From Streptomyces longwoodensis (GTDB lineage: Bacteria > Actinomycetota > Actinomycetes > Streptomycetales > Streptomycetaceae): DNA of 64,000 nt. The notes beneath the pieces are model-generated. The model was not told where the DNA came from, searched no databases, and saw only the letters and a program-made list of their open reading frames with translations. Both the position numbers and the translations under genes were made by a program. Positions 52,184 to 61,395 of the stretch are shown one piece after another. The stretch covers positions 1 to 64,000 of the forward strand of contig NZ_KQ948554.1 of assembly GCF_001514125.1 (NCBI RefSeq). Direction: 5' to 3'. Each line of letters begins with the position of its first letter. Position 1 is the first letter of the stretch.

Positions 52184-53218
52184 TCAGCCGCCCGCCAGGG
52201 GCCGGGTCGCCGAGGCCGCCGTACCGCGCGGCAGACGGTCCGCGTGCGGCGGGCGCCGGCTGCCGACGGGGGTGACCGGGGTGCGCTCCGAGCGGCCGCC
52301 GTGCGGGCCCGGGGCCAGGTACGCGGGCGGCCGGGGAGCCCGGGCCGCGGTGACCGCATCCCGGGCGGCCGCGGCCTCGTCGTCCTGCGACGCGGCCGGG
52401 CGGGCGGCGAGCGGGACCTGGACGGGGACGGGGGCGGTGGGCGCCGGGACCGGGACGGGGCGGCGGGAGCGCCAGCGGTCGCGCAGGTCCAGCAGGCCGT
52501 CCTCGGCGCGGGCGATGACCGGCTCGCACCAGGGCAGCGCCAGCAGCACCAGCAGGCCCGCGGCCCAGCCGAGCAGCACGTCGCTCAGCCAGTGCGTACC
52601 GAGGTAGACGGTGGCCAGGCCGACGCCGAGCGAGGTGACCGCGGACAGCGCGGACAGCCAGCGGCGGGCCCGCGGGGTGGAGGCCAGATAGGCGAGGATG
52701 CCCCAGGTCACGACCGCGTTGGCGGTGTGGCCGCTGGGAAATATATCGCCGCCCAGACCCATCTCGTTCGAGCCGATCGTGGTCGCGTAGTGCGGGCCCA
52801 GCCGGCCCATGCCGATCTTCGCGGCGCCGACCGTGACGTTCAGCAGCAGCAGGGAGGCGCCCAGGGTGAGCAGCGGGCGCAGGGTGTGCTGGCGCCAGGA
52901 ACGCCAGCCGAGCCAGGCGGCCACCATCACGGCGGTCGGACCGCGCTGGCCGAGGACCACGTAGTAGTCGACGAACCAGTGGATGCCCGACCACTGCTGG
53001 TACGGCCGGAAGAACATGACCTGCCAGTCGAGGCGGACCAGCCAGGACGTCGTCACCACGAGCCACACGATCGCCAGGTAGAAGCCCAGGGTCGCGGACA
53101 GCAGCGCGACCCGGTGCCGGCTCATCCTCGGCACATCGAGGTGGGCCGGGCGTTCCGGCTCGCGGTCGAGCCTGGCGAACACCCGGTCCAGACGGGTGAG
53201 GTTCCGTTCGGTACGCAC
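52184..53218 (-). CDS. PAP2-family membrane phosphatase
   Basis: A 344-residue integral membrane protein with about six hydrophobic helices in residues 35-225. The PAP2 signature is present: KIGMGRLGP (motif 1, with Leu-Gly instead of the usual residue before Pro), FPSGHTANA (motif 2, catalytic His), and TVYLGTHWLSDVLLGW (motif 3). Members dephosphorylate lipid phosphates such as undecaprenyl pyrophosphate or phosphatidate. The last 110 residues are a Pro/Ala/Arg-rich cytoplasmic tail. GTG 53218 is the first start. It has no adjacent partner genes. Confidence 0.87.
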   Translation of the reverse strand: MRTERNLTRLDRVFARLDREPERPAHLDVPRMSRHRVALLSATLGFYLAIVWLVVTTSWLVRLDWQVMFFRPYQQWSGIHWFVDYYVVLGQRGPTAVMVAAWLGWRSWRQHTLRPLLTLGASLLLLNVTVGAAKIGMGRLGPHYATTIGSNEMGLGGDIFPSGHTANAVVTWGILAYLASTPRARRWLSALSAVTSLGVGLATVYLGTHWLSDVLLGWAAGLLVLLALPWCEPVIARAEDGLLDLRDRWRSRRPVPVPAPTAPVPVQVPLAARPAASQDDEAAAARDAVTAARAPRPPAYLAPGPHGGRSERTPVTPVGSRRPPHADRLPRGTAASATRPLAGG

Positions 53219-53423
53219 CCAATCGACGTTACAGCGAGTGAGCTCGCATCTCCGTCGAATCCACGGGTTTGTGATGACGATGTGATGTGGGATTGCTCTC
53301 AGGCAGCCGGTTAATTCTTGAGGAATGACGGTCGCAGAATGTGCTTCCCTTTATTTCCTTTGATCATTCCGGCTCGGGTTGCGGGGGATGTCAAGAGGTG
53401 TTAAACGCAGGTCGGCCCGGAAT

Positions 53424-54569
53424 TCACGGGGGACCGGACCCGTTCAGCCACCACGCTCCGTACACCGCCGAGGCCACCGCCGCACCCACCGTGACCAGTG
53501 CCGCCCCGCGCGTCCGCAGCCGGGCCAGGGCGCGGGCGAGCGGGAAGAGCAGCGGGAACGCCGGCAGGAGCAGCCGCGGCTTGGAGCCGAAGTAGCTCGA
53601 CGCGCACAGCGCCAGCGCGAGCACGACGCCCGTGTACACCAGCAGTGCGAGCGGCTGGCGCTGCCGCACACCGGCGACGTACAGCAGGACCAGCGCCGCC
53701 ACTCCCGCGACCAGGCCGAGACCGGCGAGCGCGCCCGGGAACGACGTGAACTTGTCGGCGACGAAGCCGGCGAACGCCCGCCCGCCGTCGAAGCCGTTGC
53801 GCCAGCCGGCCTGGACGTCGAGGTAGCCGAAGGGGCCCCGGCCCGTGCGGTGCCCGACCCACAGGACGTAGCCCGCCGTGCCGAGCGGGGCCAGGACGAG
53901 GCCGACGGCCCGGCGCGCGACACCCGGGGCACGCCCGCCGCGCGGGAACAGGCCCGCCGCCCACACGGCCGCCACGACCGCCAGGCCGACCGGGCGGGTC
54001 AGGCCGCACAGCGCGGCCAGGGCGCCCGCCGTCACCCAGCGGCCGGTCAGCACCGCGTACAGCGACCAGGCGGCCAGCGCCGTGAACAGCGACTCGCTGT
54101 ACGCCATCGACTGCACGATCCCGACCGGCAGGACCGCCCACAGCAGGACGGCGCACACCCCGGCCCGACGGCCGTACAGCAGGTCCGCGACCGCGAAGAT
54201 CCCCCAGGCCGCCGCGAGCGAGGCCAGGAGCGAGACGGTGAAGCCGGCGTCGGCGTAGGACAGCGGGGTCGTCGCGTGCAGCAGCCGCTCAAGCCAGGGG
54301 AGCAGCGGGAAGAACGCCAGGTTGGAGTGGACGTCGCCGTTCGGCAGGCGCACCTCGTAGCCGTAGCCCAGCTCGGCCACGCGCACGTACCAGAGGGCGT
54401 CCCACCGGGCGGTGAGCAGTCGGTACGCGCTTGTGTCGCGCGCGGCGCTCCACAGGGCCAGCACCAGCAGGCCCAGGGCCCGTACGGCGGCGTACCCGAG
54501 GAGCGCCGGAGCGGCCCGGAGCGTCGTGGGGGCGCTCGGCGGGGCCACGCGCGTGTCGAGATCGGTCAC
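53424..54569 (-). CDS. GT-C type mannosyltransferase-like membrane protein
   Basis: A 381-residue polytopic protein with about nine hydrophobic helices. The first luminal loop carries the acidic pair region RWDALWYVRVAELGYG followed by DVHSNLAFFPLLPWLER, typical of PIG-V-like/GT-C mannosyltransferases that use polyprenyl-phosphate sugars. LLYGRRAGVCAVLLWAVLPV and SMAYSESLFTALAAWSLYAV are the other family blocks. GTG 54569 is chosen; the open frame continues far upstream without similarity. Acceptor unknown. It is divergent from the MFS exporter. Confidence 0.84.
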   Translation of the reverse strand: MTDLDTRVAPPSAPTTLRAAPALLGYAAVRALGLLVLALWSAARDTSAYRLLTARWDALWYVRVAELGYGYEVRLPNGDVHSNLAFFPLLPWLERLLHATTPLSYADAGFTVSLLASLAAAWGIFAVADLLYGRRAGVCAVLLWAVLPVGIVQSMAYSESLFTALAAWSLYAVLTGRWVTAGALAALCGLTRPVGLAVVAAVWAAGLFPRGGRAPGVARRAVGLVLAPLGTAGYVLWVGHRTGRGPFGYLDVQAGWRNGFDGGRAFAGFVADKFTSFPGALAGLGLVAGVAALVLLYVAGVRQRQPLALLVYTGVVLALALCASSYFGSKPRLLLPAFPLLFPLARALARLRTRGAALVTVGAAVASAVYGAWWLNGSGPP

Positions 54570-54869
54570 GGGCTCGATTATCGACGCCCCGCGACCGGCC
54601 GGTTCCGCCCCTCGTGCGGACCGCCCGGGGAGGGGCGGGCGGGCCCCGGAACGGCGCCGGGGAGGCGTCGGGGAAGTGGCGCACACCACACCGCCGCCCG
54701 CGGAGTCTGAGAGGTCCGCCACGTGACCTCGGCGCCGACTCGCGTACGCTGCCTTCACCTGCCGTTCGTCCGCGCGGGCCGGGGACCACCGCTCCTCCCC
54801 GGCCGAGCCACGGGGCGTCCCCACCCCGCGAGCCCGCCGACGACAGGGGAACACCTGGGAGGTACGTAC
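54570..54869. other. Divergent region between GT-C and MFS genes
   Basis: This 300-bp gap holds no supported gene. The MFS ribosome site GGGAGG is at its right end (54857-54862). No clear operator symmetry was found. Confidence 0.5.
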
Positions 54870-56477
54870 ATGTCCGGGACGACCACGGCCGCCGCAGCGC
54901 TGCGCCGTCGGGCGGCCGGGGCCGGTGCCAACCGCTGGGTCGTCCTCGTGGTGCTGTGCGTCAGCCTGCTGCTGGTCGCCGTCGACGCCACGGTGCTGCA
55001 CGTCGCCGTGCCCGCCGTCACCGAGGACCTCAAGCCCGGCGCGATAGAACTGCTCTGGATCGTCGACACCTACCCGCTCGTCTGCGCCTCGCTGCTCATC
55101 CTGTTCGGCACGCTCGGCGACAAGGTCGGCCGCAGACGGATCCTGCTCCTCGGCTACGCGCTGTTCGGCGTGGCCTCCGCCCTCGCGGCCCTCGCCCCGG
55201 ACGCCCAGGTGCTGATCGTCGCGCGGGCGCTGCTCGGCGTCGGCGGCGCGATGATCATGCCCGCGACGCTGTCGATCCTGCGCCAGGTCTTCCCCGACCG
55301 CCGGGAACGGGCGCTCGCCATCGGCATCTGGAGCGCGGTGGCCGCGGTCGGCGCGGCGGTGGGGCCGCTGCTGGGCGGCTTCCTGCTGGAGCACTTCTGG
55401 TGGGGCTCGGTGTTCCTGGTCAACATCCCGCTGATGCTGGTCAGCCTGCCGGTCGGACGGCTGCTGCTGCCCGAGTCGCGCGGTGCGGGGGACGGGCCGT
55501 GGGACGTCGTCGGCGCGCTGATGGCCGCCGTCGGGCTGTTCGGCGTGGTCTTCGGGGTGAAGCGGCTCGGCGGGGACGAGGCGGCGGGGAGCCCGGCGAC
55601 GCTCGTGCCGCTGCTGGTCGGCGCGGTGCTGGTGGCGCTGTTCGTACGACGGCAGCGGCGGCAGGCGCAGCCGCTGGTGGACCTCAGGATGTTCGCGCGG
55701 CCGGCGTTCAGCACGGCGGTGGGGTGCATCGTGCTGGCGATGCTCGCGCTGGTGGGGCTGGAGCTGATCGCCGCGCAGTACCTCCAGCTGGTGCTGGGGC
55801 TGTCGCCGCTGCAGACCGGGCTGCGGCTGCTGCCGCTGACCTTCGCGGCGATGGCCGCGGGGCTGCTCGGGGCGCGGGCGCTGCGGCGGTTCGGGCCGCG
55901 GCGGATGGTGTGCGGGGGGTTCTGCCTCACCGCGGCGGCCGTGGTGGTGCTCACGGCGATGGGCGAGACGGACGACACGGGGCTGCTGCTGTTCGGGTTC
56001 GTGCTGCTCGGGTTCGGGCTGGAGACGACGTTGTTCGCGGCGTACGAGTCGATGCTGAGCGAGGCGCCGGCCGAGCAGGCCGGGGGTGCGGCGGCGATCG
56101 GGGAGACGTCGTACCAGCTGGGCGCGGGGCTGGGGATCGCCCTGCTGGGCAGCGTGATGAACGCGGCGTACGCGCCCGGGCTGGCGTCGGTGCCGGGGGT
56201 TCCGGCCGGGGCGTCCTCGGCGGCAGGGCATTCGCTGGGGGAGGCGTACGAGGTGGCGGGTCGGCTGGGTGGCCCGGGGGGTGCGGCGCTGCGGCGGGCC
56301 GCGGTGGACAGCTTCGTGCACGGGCTGCACGTCACGTTGCTGGTGAGTGCGGGGTTGCTGTTGCTGGGGGCGGTGGCGGCGTTGCGGTTGCCGCGGGTGA
56401 TGCAGTGCGAGGGGGCTGCGCCGGGGGCCGGTCTCCCGGTGCCGAGGTCCCCCGAGGACCAGAGGGTGTCGGTGTGA
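54870..56477 (+). CDS. DHA2-family (14-TM) MFS exporter
   Basis: A 535-residue major facilitator of the EmrB/QacA type. Motif D1 is at the first helix (LLVAVDATVLHVAVPAV), motif A is GTLGDKVGRRRILLLG, motif B is ARALLGVGGAMIMPATLSIL with the conserved Arg, and motif C is GAAVGPLLGGFLLEHFWWGSVF. Fourteen hydrophobic helices are visible. It should export drugs or hydrophobic cations by proton antiport. No TetR or MarR regulator is next to it. ATG 54870 with GGGAGG is preferred over an upstream GTG. Confidence 0.9.
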   Translation: MSGTTTAAAALRRRAAGAGANRWVVLVVLCVSLLLVAVDATVLHVAVPAVTEDLKPGAIELLWIVDTYPLVCASLLILFGTLGDKVGRRRILLLGYALFGVASALAALAPDAQVLIVARALLGVGGAMIMPATLSILRQVFPDRRERALAIGIWSAVAAVGAAVGPLLGGFLLEHFWWGSVFLVNIPLMLVSLPVGRLLLPESRGAGDGPWDVVGALMAAVGLFGVVFGVKRLGGDEAAGSPATLVPLLVGAVLVALFVRRQRRQAQPLVDLRMFARPAFSTAVGCIVLAMLALVGLELIAAQYLQLVLGLSPLQTGLRLLPLTFAAMAAGLLGARALRRFGPRRMVCGGFCLTAAAVVVLTAMGETDDTGLLLFGFVLLGFGLETTLFAAYESMLSEAPAEQAGGAAAIGETSYQLGAGLGIALLGSVMNAAYAPGLASVPGVPAGASSAAGHSLGEAYEVAGRLGGPGGAALRRAAVDSFVHGLHVTLLVSAGLLLLGAVAALRLPRVMQCEGAAPGAGLPVPRSPEDQRVSV

Positions 56478-56688
56478 CCGCCTTGTTCTCCCACCCACGC
56501 ACCACCCGTGCGGGTGGGGCAGAGCGGTGACCGTTGCCCGCCGTGGTCGCCCACCGTCGGCGGCTGACGGATCCGGCTGCCGGAAGGTTCACCCGAACGG
56601 GGTATGCCTGGACGTCGGGTCGTGGGGGTCGTAACGTCAGGGGCGGTTCTTATTGGTTAGCGGTGCTAGTTTTTCGGAGGGGTGCCTG

Positions 56689-57882
56689 ATGGCCTCGACT
56701 TCCCGCTCGCTGCCCCCGTTCGACCCCGCGGACCCCCTCGGGATCGACGACCTGCTCGAGCCCGAGGACCTCGCGGTGCGCGACACCGTGCGCCGGTGGG
56801 CGGCCGAGCGGGTCCTGCCGTACGTGGCCGAGTGGTTCGAGAGCGGCGAGCTGCCCGGCATCAAGGAGCTCGCCCGCGAGCTCGGCGGGATCGGCGCCCT
56901 CGGCATGTCCCTGGAGGGCTACGGCTGCGCGGGCGCGAGCGCGGTGCAGTACGGGCTCGCCTGCCTGGAACTGGAGGCCGCCGACTCCGGCATCCGTTCC
57001 CTGGTCTCGGTGCAGGGCTCCCTCGCCATGTACGCGATCCACCGCTTCGGCAGCGAGGAGCAGAAGCGGCACTGGCTGCCCCGCATGGCCGCCGGCGAGG
57101 TGATCGGCTGCTTCGGGCTGACCGAGCCCGACCACGGCTCCGACCCGGCCTCGATGCGCACCCACGCCAAGCGCGACGGCGGCGACTGGGTGCTCAACGG
57201 CCGCAAGATGTGGATCACCAACGGATCGGTCGCGGGCGTCGCCGTCGTCTGGGCGCAGACCGAGGACGGCATCCGCGGGTTCGCGGTGCCCACCGACACC
57301 CCCGGCTTCTCCGCCCCCGAGATCAAGCACAAGTGGTCCCTGCGGGCCTCCGTCACCAGCGAACTCGTGCTGGACGACGTACGCCTGCCCGCCGACGCCG
57401 TGCTCCCGGAGGTCGTCGGGCTCAAGGGCCCGCTCAGCTGTCTCTCGCACGCCCGCTACGGCATCGTGTGGGGGGCGATGGGGGCGGCCCGGTCGAGTTT
57501 CGAGGCCGCGGTCGACTACGCCAAGTCGCGCGAGCAGTTCGGCCGGCCCATCGGGGGCTTCCAGCTCACCCAGGCCAAACTCGCGGACATGGCGGTCGAA
57601 CTGCACAAGGGGATCCTGCTCGCCCACCACCTGGGGCGGCGCATGGACGCCGGCCGCCTGCGTCCCGAGCAGGTCAGCTTCGGCAAGCTCAACAACGTCC
57701 GCGAGGCCATCGACATCTGCCGTACGGCGCGGACGATCCTCGGTGCCAACGGGATCTCGCTGGAGTACCCCGTGATGCGGCACGCGACCAACCTCGAGTC
57801 GGTGCTCACCTACGAGGGCACCGTCGAGATGCACCAGCTGGTGCTGGGCAAGGCGCTCACCGGGCTCGACGCCTTCCGGTGA
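56689..57882 (+). CDS. Acyl-CoA dehydrogenase (glutaryl-CoA dehydrogenase-like)
   Basis: A 397-residue FAD enzyme. Landmarks are CFGLTEPDHGSDPASM (FAD/substrate loop), WITNGSVAGVAVVWAQ, the RxxFGxPIGxFQLTQAKLADM helix start (REQFGRPIGGFQLTQAKLAD), and catalytic Glu376 in TYEGTVEMHQL. The position of the Glu and the NGISLEYPVMRHATNLESV block are closest to glutaryl-CoA dehydrogenases, which make crotonyl-CoA by oxidation and decarboxylation, but Arg-94-type residues cannot be checked without an alignment. ATG 56689 follows CGGAGGGG. Confidence 0.87.
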   Translation: MASTSRSLPPFDPADPLGIDDLLEPEDLAVRDTVRRWAAERVLPYVAEWFESGELPGIKELARELGGIGALGMSLEGYGCAGASAVQYGLACLELEAADSGIRSLVSVQGSLAMYAIHRFGSEEQKRHWLPRMAAGEVIGCFGLTEPDHGSDPASMRTHAKRDGGDWVLNGRKMWITNGSVAGVAVVWAQTEDGIRGFAVPTDTPGFSAPEIKHKWSLRASVTSELVLDDVRLPADAVLPEVVGLKGPLSCLSHARYGIVWGAMGAARSSFEAAVDYAKSREQFGRPIGGFQLTQAKLADMAVELHKGILLAHHLGRRMDAGRLRPEQVSFGKLNNVREAIDICRTARTILGANGISLEYPVMRHATNLESVLTYEGTVEMHQLVLGKALTGLDAFR

Positions 57883-57919
57883 ACCCCGGGCGGGGGCAGG
57901 GCCGGTGGGCGGCCCTGCC

Positions 57920-58357
57920 TCAGCTCTGGTTGAAGAAACCGTCCGCGCGGTGCCCGGCCGGGTCGCCGTTGACGATCTCGGTGTGGGCGGGGGTCAGCAG
58001 GAACACGCGCGTGGAGACGCGCTCGATCGATCCCCGCAGGCCGAAGATGAGCCCGGCCGCGAAGTCGACGACGCGCTTGGCGTCGGCCGCCTCCATGGCC
58101 GTGAGGTTCATGATGACGGGCACGCCCTCGCGGAACAGCTCGCCGATCACCCGGGCGTCCCGGAAGCTGTCCGGGGTGACCGTGCCGATCCGGCGGCCCT
58201 TCTCCTCGGCCGTGTCCGAGGCGACCTTCACCCGGGGGTCGGTCACCCAGGCGTCCCCGGAGTCGGTCCCCTCGGAGTAGTCGTCGTCGTAGTAACGCTC
58301 GTCATCGTTGTCGTCGACGAGGCCAAGCCAGGCACTCGCCTTGCGCACCGATCCCAT
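57920..58357 (-). CDS. SepF-like cell division protein
   Basis: A 145-residue SepF-family protein. The N-terminal MGSVRKASAWLGLVDD is the membrane-contact helix, followed by an acidic linker (DDNDDERYYDDDYSEG). The globular SepF domain has VIGELFREGVPVIMNLTAME and KRVVDFAAGLIFGLRGSIER. SepF links FtsZ to the membrane and assembles rings. Streptomyces carry several paralogues beside the one in the dcw cluster, and this is such a second-site copy. ATG 58357 follows GAGGAGG at ideal spacing. Confidence 0.92.
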   Translation of the reverse strand: MGSVRKASAWLGLVDDNDDERYYDDDYSEGTDSGDAWVTDPRVKVASDTAEEKGRRIGTVTPDSFRDARVIGELFREGVPVIMNLTAMEAADAKRVVDFAAGLIFGLRGSIERVSTRVFLLTPAHTEIVNGDPAGHRADGFFNQS

Positions 58358-58680
58358 GGACGCCTCCTCTCACAGCGGTCTTCTGTTCCTTTCCGCACCC
58401 CATGGTCGTCCATGATGCGGATGTCGCGCCAAGTGGATAGACGCCGCGCGGGGGGTTTGTGACGGTACTGGTGCACAGCAGATCCGTCGAGAGGCCGCGT
58501 ATCCCAAGGGCTCCGAAGTAAACCGCTGCTGACTGAGAGTGAAATATGATTGTCTGCGGCGGACGGGTGAGACGTGCTGCGGAGGAGTGAACGGGGATGC
58601 CCGTTCCGCGGCGCTCCCGGAACGACGATCGGTCGATAGCATGCGGCAGCTCGATGTCGTAAGCGTTACGGGGGATCATC
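58358..58680. other. Divergent region between the SepF-like and Cys-rich genes
   Basis: This 323-bp gap is AT-richer than its neighbours, notably around 58530-58550 (GAGTGAAATATGATTG). Two adjoining short IR-like stretches occur but none is convincing. Ribosome sites for both flanking genes lie at its ends. Confidence 0.5.
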
Positions 58681-59886
58681 GTGTTCGGAATCGTCCGGCC
58701 CTGCCGTCACCGGCTCGGTGAGGGCCTCGCCACCCAGTGGATGGCGCACCTGTGCGGGCTCTGCCTCGCCCTGCGCCGTGACCACGGCCAGTTCGCGCGG
58801 GTCGTCACCAACTACGACGGGCTGCTCATCTCGGTCCTGACGGAGGCTCAGGCCGAGCGCGCGCCCGGCGCCCGGCGCACGGCCGGCCCGTGCCCGCTGC
58901 GCGGGATGCGCACCCAGTCCGTCGCCCAGGGCGGGGGCGCGCGGCTCGCGGCCGCCGTCTCCCTGGTGCTCGCCTCGGCCAAGGTGCGCGACCACGTCGC
59001 CGACGGCGACGGCCTGCTGGCCCGGAGGCCGGTGGCGCTCGCCGCGCGCCGGGTCGCGGCCGGCTGGGGGCGTGCGGGGGAACGCGGCGGCTCGGCCGTC
59101 GGGTTCGACACCGCCGTCCTGGTCGACGCGGTGGACCGGCAGGTCGGCATCGAGGCGCTCGCCGGGCCCGGCACCCCGCTGCTGACGGTCACCGAACCCA
59201 CCGAGACCGCCACGGCGGCCGCCTTCGCGCACACCGCGGTCCTGGCCGGCCGGCCCGGCAACGCCGTACCGCTCGCCGAGGTGGGGCGGCTCTTCGGGCG
59301 GCTCGCCCACCTGCTGGACGCCGTCGAGGACCAGCCGGCCGACGCCGCGGCCGGCGCCTGGAACCCGCTCACCGCCACCGGCACCTCCCGGGCCGAGGCC
59401 CGCCGGCTCGCCGACGACGCGCTGCACGGCATCCGGCTCGCCCTGCGCGACGCGGAGTTCACCGACGGCCGGCTGGCGCACCTGCTGCTCGCGCACGAAC
59501 TGCGGCGCTCGGTGGACCGGGCCTTCGGCGCCACGTCCTGCGGGCACGGGCCCGAGGCCGCCTTCGGCCCGCCGCAGGGACCGTACGCACCCCAGGGGCC
59601 GAGTGCGCCGTACGACCCGCACCACCCGTACCAGGGTGGGGGCCACCCCTTCGGGGGCGGGCCGCAGCCGCCCGCCCAGCGGGGTTTCTGGGCGGGCTGC
59701 GCGGCGGCGATCGGGCTGTGCTGCACCTGCCGGGTGTGCTGCGCCGACGAGTTCGAGGGTCCCTGGTCGCGCAGGAAGCGCGAGGGCTGGTGCAGCGGCT
59801 GCGGTGACTGCGACTGCTCCTGCTGCGAGGCCTGCTCGTGCTGTGAGGCCTGCTCGTGCTGCGAGTGCTGCGCCTGCGACTGCTGA
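58681..59886 (+). CDS. DUF5685-type protein with an extreme cysteine-rich C-terminal tail
   Basis: A 401-residue protein. It begins MFGIVRPCRHRLGEGLATQW and MAHLCGLCLALRRDHGQFAR (Cys-x-His and CxxC pairs), has a helical Ala/Arg/Leu middle (to about residue 285), a Pro/Gly/Tyr linker, and a tail that is nearly half Cys in its last 35 residues (CSCCEACSCCEACSCCECC and CACDC). Such tails bind metals or iron-sulfur clusters in other proteins. It has been called a regulator in some Streptomyces, with no known mechanism. GTG 58681 follows GGGGGA. Confidence 0.82.
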   Translation: MFGIVRPCRHRLGEGLATQWMAHLCGLCLALRRDHGQFARVVTNYDGLLISVLTEAQAERAPGARRTAGPCPLRGMRTQSVAQGGGARLAAAVSLVLASAKVRDHVADGDGLLARRPVALAARRVAAGWGRAGERGGSAVGFDTAVLVDAVDRQVGIEALAGPGTPLLTVTEPTETATAAAFAHTAVLAGRPGNAVPLAEVGRLFGRLAHLLDAVEDQPADAAAGAWNPLTATGTSRAEARRLADDALHGIRLALRDAEFTDGRLAHLLLAHELRRSVDRAFGATSCGHGPEAAFGPPQGPYAPQGPSAPYDPHHPYQGGGHPFGGGPQPPAQRGFWAGCAAAIGLCCTCRVCCADEFEGPWSRRKREGWCSGCGDCDCSCCEACSCCEACSCCECCACDC

Positions 59887-59920
59887 CCCGGCGTCAGCGG
59901 CCGCAGGCGCGGGACGTGCG

Positions 59921-60877
59921 CTAGTTCTTCAGCTCCGGGGGGCTGATCTGCGACGTGGCGATCGCCGAGCCGGTCGTCCCCCACTTCTTCAGGATCTTCG
60001 CGTACGTGCCGTCCGCGATGAGCTTGTCGACCGCCGCCTGGAAGGCGGGCGCCAGCTTGGTGCCCTTCTTGAAGGCGAAGCCCACGTCCAGGCGGTGGAA
60101 CTCGTTGAGGAACTTCAGGCCGTCCTGGTGGGCGACGGCGTAGCGCAGGCCGTTGATGGTGGACATCACCACGTCGCTGCGGCCCTGCTGGAGCGAGGAC
60201 CACACGGCGCTGGACTCGCTGTACGTCTGCACCTTGTACGCCTTCTTCCCGGCGTCGGTGCACAGGTGCGCGTTCTTCTCCAGGGTGGCCTCGAACGTGG
60301 TGCCGGCGCCGGTCGCGACGTTCAGCCCGCACAGCTGCGCGAGGTCCGTGACCTTCGCCAGCTTGCTGTCCTTGCGGGTGGCGAAGCCCTGGCCGTCGTT
60401 GATGTAGGTGACGAAGTCGATGGTCTTCAGGCGTTCGGTGGTGACGCCGAAGTTGCTGACGCCGACGTCGTACTTGCCGCTGTCCAGGGCGGGCAGGATC
60501 GCCTCGAAGCTCGCCTGCTGCTGGTCGACCCCGACCCCGAGCACCTTGGCGACCGCGTTGGTGAAGTCGACGTCCTGGCCCACCAGGGTCTTGCCGTCCT
60601 CCAGGTAGGAGGTGCCGGGCGGGGTGCTGCCGACGCTCGTGCCGACGGTCAGGCTGGTCACCCCGGGCGGCAGGAGCTTGGCCGCCGCCTCGTCCTTCCG
60701 GACGCCGGACACCACGTCCGTGGTGGGGATGCCGTCGGATCCGGCGGCGGCCTGGGCGGTGCTGCCGGATCCGGAGTCGTCCGAGCCCGAACCGCAGGCC
60801 GTCACCAGGACGGTGGCGGACGTGATCAGGGCGAAGGACGCGAGCAGGCGGGAAGGGGTGTGCGAGGGCGTGCGCAT
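59921..60877 (-). CDS. Amino-acid ABC transporter substrate-binding lipoprotein
   Basis: A 318-residue family-3 binding protein. The lipobox is LVTAC with the lipidated Cys at residue 28 after an Arg-poor signal peptide. The body shows VGTSVGSTPPGTSYLEDGKT, GQDVDFTNAVAKVLGV, SFEAILPALDSGKYDVGVSN and AVDKLIADGTYAKILKKWG, standard for polar amino acid binders. Ligand is not readable. The 211-nt 5' leader with a Cys-ending peptide suggests cysteine/cystine or another sulfur compound. ATG 60877 has AGGAG 11 bases upstream. It is divergent from the matching permease. Confidence 0.9.
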   Translation of the reverse strand: MRTPSHTPSRLLASFALITSATVLVTACGSGSDDSGSGSTAQAAAGSDGIPTTDVVSGVRKDEAAAKLLPPGVTSLTVGTSVGSTPPGTSYLEDGKTLVGQDVDFTNAVAKVLGVGVDQQQASFEAILPALDSGKYDVGVSNFGVTTERLKTIDFVTYINDGQGFATRKDSKLAKVTDLAQLCGLNVATGAGTTFEATLEKNAHLCTDAGKKAYKVQTYSESSAVWSSLQQGRSDVVMSTINGLRYAVAHQDGLKFLNEFHRLDVGFAFKKGTKLAPAFQAAVDKLIADGTYAKILKKWGTTGSAIATSQISPPELKN

Positions 60878-61031
60878 CGTGGGCGTGTCTCCTACGAACG
60901 GCAAGAGGAAGGGAAGCGCGGAGTGAGGGGGTGCGCGTGTGAAGGCGAAGAGGGAGAAGCGAGGGTGCGGAGAAGAGCGGAGAAGGAAGGAACGCGTACG
61001 GGAGAACGCGGGAGGCGCCCGGGATCAGGAC

Positions 61032-61055
61032 GGGGACGTCCCCGGGTAGGGGGAC
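61032..61055 (-). promoter_or_regulatory. Overlapping hairpins between leader peptide and binding-protein gene
   Basis: GTCCCC (61038-61043) can pair either with GGGGAC at 61032-61037 or with GGGGAC at 61050-61055 (6-nt loop). The two pairings are mutually exclusive, as expected of an attenuator switch. The rest of the leader down to 60878 is pyrimidine-rich on the transcript. Confidence 0.45.
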
Positions 61056-61088
61056 GGCACCACCGGGATCAGGGCAGCAGGGGGTCGC

Positions 61089-61160
61089 TCAACAGGAACA
61101 GGACCACACACGACCGAAGTCGATGTGGGAGCGGGTGACCAGCCACTGCTGCGGATGCAT
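61089..61160 (-). CDS. 23-residue leader peptide ending Cys-Ser-Cys (putative attenuator)
   Basis: On the minus strand, ATG 61160 to TGA 61089 encodes MHPQQWLVT-RSHIDFGRV-WSCSC. The middle block (R-[SH]-H-[IV]-D-[FL]-x-R-V) is the hallmark of short actinobacterial leader peptides found before cysteine, sulfur and amino acid transport genes. The terminal Cys codons, TGT-TCC-TGT, would stall ribosomes when Cys-tRNA is scarce. It lies 211 nt upstream of the binding-protein start in the same direction. Too short for routine gene calling. Confidence 0.82.
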   Translation of the reverse strand: MHPQQWLVTRSHIDFGRVWSCSC

Positions 61161-61395
61161 GGGGCAAGTGGAACAGGTCCCCGGTTCCGCGTCAACCGAC
61201 ATGAGACGTACTGCTCACAGTCTGGACACCCTTGACAGCGAGGGGAAATCGGCCCGTACAGTCGAGGCGCGGCCCTGCTGAGGGGCTCGGCCGCACGGCG
61301 CCCCGCGCGCCGCCCGTGTGAAGGCACCACCGTGTTCGTCCCCCGGTCCCGGCTCGGCCGAGGCGGGAGGGACCACCGACCCACGGAGCCTTCCC

